Shown here piece by piece: positions 55,647 through 63,297 of a stretch of 64,000 bases of DNA. The stretch comes from an uncultured Clostridia bacterium. Its GTDB lineage: Bacteria; Bacillota; Clostridia; TANB77; CAG-508. Within the stretch, counting starts at the first letter, position 1, and each line of letters starts with the position of its first letter. The notes below the pieces were generated by a model. It was given only the letters and a program-made list of their open reading frames with translations, was not told the DNA's origin and did not search any database. The stretch lies in NCBI GenBank assembly GCA_949745595.1, contig CATJWN010000070.1, positions 56,542-120,541 of the forward strand, written 5' to 3'. The translations under genes were made by a program, and so were the position numbers.

Positions 55647-57848
55647 ATGAGCGAGGAGAAAGAGATTACAATAGACGATGTAATTGAAAGACAAAAATTA
55701 CATAATCCAAATGCAAATATCGAACTTATCACAAAGGCATATAATTATGCTAAAGAAAATCATGGAGATCAAGTTCGTATGTCTGGTGAACCATATATGA
55801 TACATCCTGTAAATGTAGCATACATATTGTCTGAATTGGAATTAGATGATGAGACAATTTGTGCAGCACTTTTACATGATGTTGTTGAAGATACACCAAA
55901 AACACATGAGGATATCGTTGAAGAATTCGGTGAAGAGATTGCAGAAATGGTTGCAGGCGTTACAAAACTTAGTAAATTACGTTTCGAGACTGTACAAGAA
56001 CAACAAGCTGAAAATTATAGAAAGATGTTTTTAGCAATGCGGTAAGGATATTAGAGTTATCCTTATTAAACTTGCTGATAGACTTCATAATATGAGAACA
56101 CTTAAATTTTTAAAGAGAGATAGACAACTTGCAAATGCTAAAGAAACAGCTGAGATTTATGCGCCACTTGCAAACAGATTAGGTATTTATTCATTAAAAT
56201 GGGAACTTGAAGACTTAAGCTTTAAATACTTATATCCAGACGAATATCATGATATTGTAATTGGTCTTGATAGAAAAAGAGAAGAAAGACTTGAATTTAT
56301 AAATCAAATAAAAGACAATATTGAAGAAAAGATAAAGGAAGAAGGAATAGAAGCAGAAGTAACAGGTAGAGCAAAACATTTATATAGTATTTATAGAAAA
56401 ATGGAAAGAGATCATAAAAATCTGGATCAAATTTATGATTTATTTGCACTGAGAATATTAGTAAATTCAGTTAAGGACTGTTATGCAGTACTTGGTGTAG
56501 TACATGAAAATTATACACCAATGCCTGGTAGATTTAAAGACTATATAGCTGTTCCTAAAAAGAATATGTATCAATCAATACATACAACTTTACTTGGAAC
56601 TAAAGGTACACCTTTTGAAGTGCAAATTCGTACTTGGGATATGCATAGAACAGCTGAGTTCGGTATCGCAGCCCACTGGGCATATAAAGAAGCAAGCAAT
56701 AGCGGAAAAAAATCATCAATTATTGTTACAGATGATAAATTATCTTGGCTTCGTGAGACTTTGGAATGGCAAAAGACTGCAGATACTCCGGATGAATTTT
56801 TAAATATCTTAAAAACAGAATTATTTGAAGACGAAGTATATGTCTTTACTCCTAAAGGACGGAATAAAAGTATTGCCGGCAGGTGCTACACCAATAGATT
56901 TTGCTTATAGTATACATGAGCAAGTTGGACATAAAATGGTTGGCTGTAAAATAAATAATAAAATGATGCCAATTATTACTCCTTTAGAAAGTGGAGATAT
57001 TGTTGATATTATTACTTCAGACCAATCAAAAGGCCCAAGCCGTGACTGGTTAAAATTTGTAAAAAGTTCTACTGCTAAAAGCAGGATAAATCAATGGTAT
57101 AAGAAAGCTGAAAGAGCTCAAAATATTGAAAAGGGTAAAGATGTAATTGATAAAGAAATCAAGAAACTTGGAATGAAATTTTCTGAACTTATGAGAGACG
57201 AGTGGCTTGAAGCAGTACAAGAAAGATATAAATATAATACCTTAGACGATATGTATGCAAGTGTTGGTTTTGGTGCACTTTCAGTAAATAAAGTAATTGC
57301 AAAACTATTAGACGAATATAGAAAAGAACATGAAGAAGAAGATATTGAGAAAAAGATTGAAGAACTGGCAAACACAAAACCAGTTAGGGTAAAACCATCA
57401 AGAACTGGTGTTGTAGTAAAAGGAATTGATAATTGTTTAGTTAAACTTTCAAAATGCTGTAACCCATTACCACGGAGACGAGATTGTAGGATATATAACA
57501 AAGGGCAGAGGAGTTTCAGTGCATCGTACAGATTGCGTAAATATTAATGACTTATTTGCTGAAGAAAACAGAATGATAGATGTATATTGGTATGATGATA
57601 TTAAAGGAACTTACAGTGTTGAAATAGAAGTGTTAGCAAATGATAGAGCAGGACTTTTGAGAGACATTATAAAACAATTAGACAATTCAAAAGCTAGACT
57701 TATGGGAGTAAATACGAGAACTACAAAAACAAATATTGCAATTATCAATATTATGGTTGAACTTGAAAATATTGATGAGCTTAATAAACTAGTTAATCAG
57801 TTACGCAATGTTGAGAGTGTTTATGAAGTTAATCGTAAAAGAGGATAA
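55647..57848 (+). CDS. rel: RelA/SpoT-type (p)ppGpp synthetase/hydrolase, needs three +1 recodings
   Basis: Rel makes and breaks (p)ppGpp in the stringent response. Recoding at 56040, 56860 and 57473 joins four frames into one 732-residue protein of normal length. First part: HD hydrolase domain (MIHPVNVAYIL, LLHDVVEDT). After site 1: DIRVILIKLADRLHNMRTL and the synthetase domain (YSIYRKMERD, RILVNSVKDCYAVLG, GRFKDYIAVPKKNMYQSIHT). After site 2: the TGS domain (VLPAGATPIDFAYSIHEQVGH). After site 3: GDEIVGYITKGRGVSVHRTDC and the C-terminal ACT domain. Without recoding only 132 residues would be made. Confidence 0.95.
56040..56043 (+). other. CGGT +1 recoding site 1 in rel
   Basis: Context GCA-ATG-CGG-TAA. 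The next zero-frame codon is a stop. It is the only site with T as fourth base; the +1 codon is GGT (MGKDIRVI). Confidence 0.9.
56860..56863 (+). other. CGGA +1 recoding site 2 in rel
   Basis: Context AAA-GGA-CGG-AAT, at the beginning of the TGS domain (PKGGIKVLPAGATP). Confidence 0.9.
57473..57476 (+). other. CGGA +1 recoding site 3 in rel
   Basis: Context TTA-CCA-CGG-AGA. GGA supplies the invariant Gly of CCNPLPGDEIVGY. Confidence 0.9.
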
Positions 57849-57866
57849 ACGAAAGAGAGAAAGTAT

Positions 57867-58515
57867 ATGATTTTAAAGAGATTACAAGTTCAAACCCCAC
57901 AAGACTTTTTGACAAATTCTTATGTGGTTTGTGACGAAAATAGCAAAGAAGCTATGGTAATTGATCCAGGTGGCGAACCGGAGAGAATTGCTGAAGCTTT
58001 AGATATATTAGGTGCAAACTTGAAATATATTTTTATTACTCATTGCCACGCCGATCACATCGGCGGTATTAGTAAATTAAAAGAATTAAAAGGCGGAAAA
58101 ATTTTAATAAGTAGAGAAGATAGTGAAGGGTTATATAATGAAGAAATAAGTTTGGCATATTACATAAATATGCAGAATCCAGAGTTGGAAGCTGATTCTA
58201 GAGTGGATGATAATGACTTGATTCATGTAGGAAACCTAGAGTTTAAAGTAATAAGCACACCCGGTCATACTAAAGGAGGTTTATCACTTTACTGCGAAAA
58301 GGAAAGATTAGTGTTTTCAGGAGACACAATGTTTTCAGGCTCTTGGGGTAGGACAGACTTGCCAACAGGAGATTTTACAGAACTTATGGAGTCAATAACT
58401 AATAAATTTATGACATTGCCTGACGAAACTATTGTGTATCCGGGACATCGGAAAGACAACAATGATACAGGACGAGAGAAATATATATATAGATCTTAAA
58501 CCAAAAGATTTTTAA
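57867..58515 (+). CDS. MBL-fold hydrolase (glyoxalase II-like), needs +1 recoding
   Basis: This is 215 residues after recoding. The metal motif is THCHADHIGG near residue 61, with STPGHTKGGLSLY (third His) and FSGDTMFSGSWGRTDL (bridging Asp). The zero frame changes at CAT-CGG and ends at 58499; skipping the C at 58449 gives VYPGHGKTTMIQDERE, with the last metal-binding His in the conserved PGHGxxT context, and ends at 58515. It sits between rel and hisS, the place where many Clostridia keep a gene of this family. The substrate is unknown, probably a thioester. Confidence 0.9.
58449..58452 (+). other. CGGA +1 recoding site in the MBL-fold hydrolase
   Basis: Context GGA-CAT-CGG-AAA. GGA supplies the conserved Gly of PGHG. 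Confidence 0.9.
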
Positions 58516-58544
58516 AAATTTTAAAAATGAAAGGAAAGAATATT

Positions 58545-59798
58545 ATGGAAATGATACAAAGACCGAAAGGAACAAGAGACTTGTTACCTTATGAAAGTTA
58601 TAAGTGGCAATTTGTTGAAAGAAAATTAGCCAAAGTTTTAGAAGATTATGGATTTAAAGAGATTAGATTACCAGTTTTTGAATATACAGAGTTATTTCAA
58701 AGAGGTGTTGGAGAAACTACAGACGTTGTTCAAAAAGAAATGTATACTTTTGACGATAAAGGTGGAAGAAGTATAACTTTAAGACCAGAAGGAACTGCAG
58801 GAACAGTTAGAGCATACTTAGAAAATGGAATGTCTAGTAAACCAAGCCCAAGTAAAGTATATTATAATATGGGAATGTACAGATATGAAAATGTACAAAA
58901 AGGAAGGCTTAGAGAATTCCACCAAATAGGTGTTGAACTTTTAGGTTCACAAAGTTATTTAGCTGATGTTGATACTATATTAGTTGGAAAAAGCATTTTT
59001 GATACATTAAATATACCTAATATTAGCCTAAACATTAACAGTATTGGTTGCCAAAAATGTAGAGGTGAATATCAAAAAATATTAAAAGAGTTTATAGGAA
59101 AGAACTTAGATAAATATTGCGATACTTGTAAAACAAGATTTGATAAAAATCCACTTAGAATTCTAGACTGTAAAGAAAAAAGATGTAAAGAACTAAATGT
59201 TGGAGCACCAATGATGATTGATTATTTATGCGAAGAATGTAAAACCCATTTTGAAAATGTAAAATCAGCTTTAACAGCAGTAAAAGTAGATTACACAATA
59301 GACAGCTCTATTGTAAGAGGATTAGACTATTACACAAAAACAGTATTTGAGTTTGTAGATGAAAAAACAGGTCTTACAGTATTAGGTGGCGGTAGATATG
59401 ATGGATTAGTTGAAGAAATTGGTGGACCACACACTCCAGCAGTAGGTTTTGCAATGGGCGTTGAAAGACTAATGGAAATGTTTGAAGAAACTAATAATAC
59501 AGAAGTTCAAGAAAAAGTACCAGATTTGTACATTGTTTCTTGTGGCAATAAAGAAAATATCAAAGCAATAGAAATTGCAGAGAGCCTTAGAAATCAAGGA
59601 GTATATGTTGAAAAAGACATAATGGAAAGAAGTTTTAATGCACAGCTTAAATATGCTGATAAAATAAATAGCAAGAACTTACTTGTAATAGGCGAAAACG
59701 AGCTAAGCACAAATAAAGCTAAAATCAAGAATATGGCAACAGGTGAAGAACAAGAAACAGAACTTTTAGCATCTAGCATAGTAAAATTAATAAAATAG
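58545..59798 (+). CDS. hisS: Histidine-tRNA ligase
   Basis: This 417-residue class II synthetase charges tRNA-His. Motif 1 is near LRPEGTAGTVRAYLE; motif 2 is MGMYRYENVQKGRLREFHQIGVE cut at its loop near residue 105; the histidine motifs are SIVRGLDYYTKTVFEF near residue 258 and GGGRYDGLVEEIGG near residue 286. The C-terminal anticodon domain starts at VPDLYIVSCG. Four cysteines between residues 165 and 235 (GCQKC, CDTC, CEEC) form a likely zinc-binding insertion. ATG at 58545 follows AAAGGAAAG. Confidence 0.95.
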   Translation: MEMIQRPKGTRDLLPYESYKWQFVERKLAKVLEDYGFKEIRLPVFEYTELFQRGVGETTDVVQKEMYTFDDKGGRSITLRPEGTAGTVRAYLENGMSSKPSPSKVYYNMGMYRYENVQKGRLREFHQIGVELLGSQSYLADVDTILVGKSIFDTLNIPNISLNINSIGCQKCRGEYQKILKEFIGKNLDKYCDTCKTRFDKNPLRILDCKEKRCKELNVGAPMMIDYLCEECKTHFENVKSALTAVKVDYTIDSSIVRGLDYYTKTVFEFVDEKTGLTVLGGGRYDGLVEEIGGPHTPAVGFAMGVERLMEMFEETNNTEVQEKVPDLYIVSCGNKENIKAIEIAESLRNQGVYVEKDIMERSFNAQLKYADKINSKNLLVIGENELSTNKAKIKNMATGEEQETELLASSIVKLIK

Positions 59799-59804
59799 AA
59801 TGAA

Positions 59805-59856
59805 TAGACTACGAGGAATTTTCTGATAAGGAACTTCTTGTAGTCTAATACTTTTA
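59805..59856 (+). terminator. Possible terminator after hisS
   Basis: TAGACTAC and the bases after it pair with the stretch ending GTAGTCTA (59840-59847), about 13 bp with two G-T pairs. The following T-run is short. Confidence 0.55.
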
Positions 59857-59900
59857 TAGAGTTGTATTTTAATATATAACAAAAATAGGAGCAAAATATT

Positions 59901-60512
59901 ATGAATATAGGCATTGATATAGACGATACAATAACAGAAGTTGAAGAAGAATTGGAAAATGCAGCGTATGAATATGCTATTAAATTAGGTAAAAATATTA
60001 AAGATGCTGGAAATAACTTTGAAGATACAAAAAATAATGGAGATATATACAGAGATAAATTTCAATTTTCTTATGAAGAGCTCAAATATTTCTTAAAGGA
60101 TATTCAAGAGGAAATCATAAATAGAGCAAAGCCAAGAGTTAATGCTGCTAAGATAATTAATAAATTGAAAGAAGAAGGTCATAAAATAGTTATAATAACA
60201 GCAAGAGATAGTGAATTTCACGATGATCCATATATTTTAAGTAAAAATTGGTTAGATAAAAATAATATACATTATGATAAATTAATAGTAAATGCAAGAG
60301 AAAAAGGAAAAGTATGCAGAAATGAGGGCATTGATTTATTTATAGACGACAAATTAGGTAATTGCTTGGATGTTTTAAAAGAAGGAATAAAAGTAATAAG
60401 ATTTAGCAATGAAGACTGCAGTAATATGAATATAGTTAATTTGAATAATTGGATTGAAATATATAATTATGTAGGAGTATTGGAAGTAACAAATGAAAAA
60501 AATAAAATCTGA
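59901..60512 (+). CDS. HAD-superfamily 5'-nucleotidase-like protein (NT5C type)
   Basis: This is 203 residues. The HAD motifs are GIDIDDTITE at the N-terminus (nucleophile and second Asp), VIITARDSEFH near residue 97, the Lys of KLIVNAREKGKV and IDLFIDDKLGNC near residue 148. The pattern fits 5'(3')-deoxyribonucleotidase-like proteins related to YqfW. The substrate is not determined. It overlaps the next gene by about 20 bases. Confidence 0.75.
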   Translation: MNIGIDIDDTITEVEEELENAAYEYAIKLGKNIKDAGNNFEDTKNNGDIYRDKFQFSYEELKYFLKDIQEEIINRAKPRVNAAKIINKLKEEGHKIVIITARDSEFHDDPYILSKNWLDKNNIHYDKLIVNAREKGKVCRNEGIDLFIDDKLGNCLDVLKEGIKVIRFSNEDCSNMNIVNLNNWIEIYNYVGVLEVTNEKNKI

Positions 60513-61722
60513 AAATAAAATATTAATAATGTTGGCACTTTTTAGCATATCTATTGGACTATGGAGTAATTTTAGACAGCTTTGGCTACAAGATAATAAC
60601 TTTTCTGTAATGCAGATAAGCAAAATCATAAGTGTAGGAACTTTTATAAGTGTTATAGGAATAGCTTTAATTGGTAGATATGTAAAATTAAATAAGCTAA
60701 AGAAAACACTAACAATAACTTTAATAATAAAATATATAAATATGTTATTGTTATATTATTTAAATGGAACAGCTAAAGTGGGGTTAATAAAATTATCTGT
60801 AGCTATGGATATAGTATTTGAATATATAGTTATAACAGGTGTATATCCATTAATAACTACCATAGCAAAAAGTGATGCAATTTATAGTAAAAGGAAACTA
60901 ACAGAATATCTGTTTAGAGATATAGGAATTTTGTTTGGAGGAATATTTATAGGCAAGAACATTGCTGGAATATTTGTAGATTATAATTTTTGTTTAATAA
61001 TATCAAACATATTTTTATTAATTTCAATAACTAATATTGTTAATATGAAAATTAAAAGAGTAGTAGAAAAAAAACGAGCAAAACACTTAATGAGTAGATA
61101 CATATTGAGAGACAAAATAATGACATTATATTTATTATATGTATTTATAGGCTCAACAGCAATGTCAACAGCTTTAGGGCTGAAAATGTTAACACTTACG
61201 AATTACTTTTCTTTTTCTGATAGTGTTGCAACAAATTATTTGTTGATAGTTGGTTTGGTGGCTGACGTAATAGGAATTTTAGCATTAAGATTTCTAACTC
61301 CTAAAAATGATTATCTAACAATTACAATAAAGTTTGGAATAAGGTTTATAGGATATGTTATTGCTTTTATATCAGACAACTGGATAATAACTTTAATAGC
61401 AATGACTTGGTCACTTCTTATATCAACAGCTTATGAGAATGTGTGTGATGGAGTATATATAAACCGTTTAGGAAGTGAGCATCAGTTATCATTTGCCAAC
61501 ATGAGATATATAACTAAACTTTTGGGAGATGCAATAGGTGTATTTTTTTGCGGTATGATGTATGAAATAGGACTTAAATATACGTTTGGATTATCTGCAA
61601 TATTTATGATTTTGCAAATAGGACTAGCATACTATTTAATTTATTTAAGAAGAATTGAAAAGAGAAAAATTATAAAAAAAGTTCAATATAGAAAAGATAG
61701 AGTTGGAGAAGGTTTAAAATGA
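60493..61722 (+). CDS. MFS-type transporter of unknown substrate
   Basis: This is 409 residues with about 12 membrane helices and a basic C-terminal tail. LALFSISIGLWSNFRQLWL opens helix 1, and the two halves are separated by a basic loop (about residues 185-210, KIKRVVEKKRAKH). No substrate signature is recognisable. It starts inside the nucleotidase-like gene and overlaps the NUDIX gene by four bases, so the three genes are probably one translational unit. Confidence 0.75.
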   Translation: MKKIKSENKILIMLALFSISIGLWSNFRQLWLQDNNFSVMQISKIISVGTFISVIGIALIGRYVKLNKLKKTLTITLIIKYINMLLLYYLNGTAKVGLIKLSVAMDIVFEYIVITGVYPLITTIAKSDAIYSKRKLTEYLFRDIGILFGGIFIGKNIAGIFVDYNFCLIISNIFLLISITNIVNMKIKRVVEKKRAKHLMSRYILRDKIMTLYLLYVFIGSTAMSTALGLKMLTLTNYFSFSDSVATNYLLIVGLVADVIGILALRFLTPKNDYLTITIKFGIRFIGYVIAFISDNWIITLIAMTWSLLISTAYENVCDGVYINRLGSEHQLSFANMRYITKLLGDAIGVFFCGMMYEIGLKYTFGLSAIFMILQIGLAYYLIYLRRIEKRKIIKKVQYRKDRVGEGLK

Positions 61723-62171
61723 AATATGTAGGAAGTAAAGAAGAAAATATAGAATATAGGAAAAGGCCGGGAGCATACGCAATTATTGTAGACAACAATA
61801 CTGATAAAGTAGGAATCGTAACTGATGGAGCAGATTATTTCTATTTAGGTGGTGGTATAGAGAGAGGGGAAACCAAATTAGAGGCTTTGAGAAGAGAATT
61901 AATTGAAGAAGCAGGATATTCAATAAAAAATATCAAGCCATTTAAAGAGGTTGGTTCTTATATATATGCAGATGATAAAAACGGGTATTTAGAAGTTATT
62001 GCAAATGTATATATTGCAGAGTTTGATAAAAAGATAGCAGAACCAATTGAAAAGGATCATACTGTATTATGGGTAAAGCCCGAAGAATATGAAGATAAAT
62101 TGTGCAGAGAATGGCAAAGATATATTATGAGAAACTTTATTAAAGAAAGAGCTGAAGGCAATAATGAATAG
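61719..62171 (+). CDS. NUDIX hydrolase
   Basis: This is 150 residues. The Nudix box GGIERGETKLEALRRELIEE (with AGY following) is complete near residue 48, so it should bind Mg2+ and cut nucleoside-diphosphate-linked compounds. The substrate is unknown. It is the last gene of the HAD-MFS-NUDIX unit and overlaps the MFS gene by four bases. Confidence 0.9.
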   Translation: MKYVGSKEENIEYRKRPGAYAIIVDNNTDKVGIVTDGADYFYLGGGIERGETKLEALRRELIEEAGYSIKNIKPFKEVGSYIYADDKNGYLEVIANVYIAEFDKKIAEPIEKDHTVLWVKPEEYEDKLCREWQRYIMRNFIKERAEGNNE

Positions 62172-62331
62172 ATTAATAAGAATAAGTAGAGTGCACCTTG
62201 GATTTATAAATGCTTCTTGTGAAAAATGGTATAGTATGAAAATATGTTCTTTTAAGAAAAGCACTTTGTGCTTATTAGAAGGACATATCTTCGTTTTATT
62301 CATTAATAACTGAGATTGATAAAAACGGAGA

Positions 62332-62547
62332 TTGCAGAGGGCAGGGCACGGATTTATTACCCTTCGATTTACAGGTGATAATAACAATGTCGTCAGCACA
62401 TATTCTTTTGACGTGCCATTGTATCACAATGAAGGGTTGATAAAGTGCAACTTACCTGCAGGAACCTACACGATAACTAAAATTGGAGGAACACCTGGTC
62501 GAATTGGACACGTGAATATGAATTTTAAACGAGTAGCTACGGATTAA
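62332..62547 (+). pseudogene. Fragment of a beta-rich surface-type protein
   Basis: An open stretch of about 71 codons encodes GHGFITLRFTGDNNN, FDVPLYHNEG and LPAGTYTITKIGG, a pattern like the last beta-sandwich domain of pilin/adhesin-type proteins. It follows two in-frame stops, has no ribosome site and is richer in G+C than its surroundings, so it looks like the end of a transferred, truncated gene. The gap from 62172 to 62331 contains a possible 49-codon reading with no convincing features. Confidence 0.4.
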
Positions 62548-62626
62548 ATTTTAGATACAAATAAGACTAACAATGCGTTAAAGAATTGAACTAAAATTAA
62601 AATTTGACAGTGTCCTGCTCTTTGCA

Positions 62627-62656
62627 ACAGGATTGGAGCTCTGGCTCCAGTCCTGT
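62627..62656. other. GC-rich hairpin before the small membrane-anchored protein
   Basis: ACAGGATTGGAGC faces GCTCCAGTCCTGT, 13 bp with one mismatch-type G-T pair. No T-run follows, so its role as terminator or leader hairpin is open. Confidence 0.5.
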
Positions 62657-62685
62657 CTATATTAAATATTAGGGGGAAATAAGTT

Positions 62686-63273
62686 ATGAAAAAATATATA
62701 AAAATATTTTTTATCTGTATGATAGGTATAATAACTTTAGAGTTAATATTTTTTATTGGAAGAACTATAAGAAATTATACTGTCATTAACGAAATAAAGA
62801 ATAAAGGTAAAGATATTTTAACAAGTCCAAATTATAAATTTGTTAAAGAGTTAAATACAGAAAATGGTTATAATGCCAAAGATATAATGTATTATAAAGA
62901 TGGGATATGCAAAACAGAAACCTACAATAATGGAGAATTAGCTTATATAAATTGGAAAGATTATAATACTAACGAAGTTGCAGGAGAATTTGCAAGCTTG
63001 AGTTCAGATGATACTGATTATTTAGTAACTATAAAAACTGGTTATTTTGTGCAAGAAGAACCTTTAGAGTTCAATTTTGTTCAAACATTAAAAAGTGAGG
63101 GAGATTATTATGTTACAGGAACAGAAGGAATGGTAAAAAAGTACTTCGATAAAAAAACAAAGGAACTAAAGAAAGCTATTTTTTTAGGAGAAGCAGACAG
63201 AAAAATATCTGAATATACTTTTAAAATTGAGTATAATATTGTTACAGATGCGGATGTAGAAAAACCAGAATAA
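62686..63273 (+). CDS. Unknown membrane-anchored small protein
   Basis: This is 195 residues of no family I recognise. A basic start (KKYIK) and a hydrophobic segment at about residues 7-25 form a signal anchor, without a lipoprotein Cys. The external part is beta-rich and charged (NTENGYNAKDIMYYKDG, VTGTEGMVKKYFDKKT), like small lipoprotein-type or LolA-like sensors seen in Clostridia. It starts after AGGGGG. Confidence 0.6.
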   Translation: MKKYIKIFFICMIGIITLELIFFIGRTIRNYTVINEIKNKGKDILTSPNYKFVKELNTENGYNAKDIMYYKDGICKTETYNNGELAYINWKDYNTNEVAGEFASLSSDDTDYLVTIKTGYFVQEEPLEFNFVQTLKSEGDYYVTGTEGMVKKYFDKKTKELKKAIFLGEADRKISEYTFKIEYNIVTDADVEKPE

Positions 63274-63297
63274 AAAAGCCCATAAGGGCTTTTTATT
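63272..63297. terminator. Bidirectional terminator
   Basis: AAAAGCCC-ATAA-GGGCTTTT with A and T tails on both sides, between convergent genes and overlapping the pepV stop. Confidence 0.85.

Noticed and set aside
9650..58452. CGG as a stop codon or as a signal for split genes made as two proteins
   Set aside because: Downstream parts have no ribosome sites or starts at the breaks, and breaks fall within catalytic motifs (for example ACGSGS and PGHG).
9611..58515. Eleven genes as independent pseudogenes
   Set aside because: Every lesion is the same C before GGN, no gene has any second type of damage, and most are essential or central functions; neutral decay would give varied indels and stops.
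62317..62320. CGG at 62317 upstream of the surface-protein fragment as a further recoding site
   Set aside because: It follows in-frame TGA and TAA directly, and I see no coding sequence leading into it.
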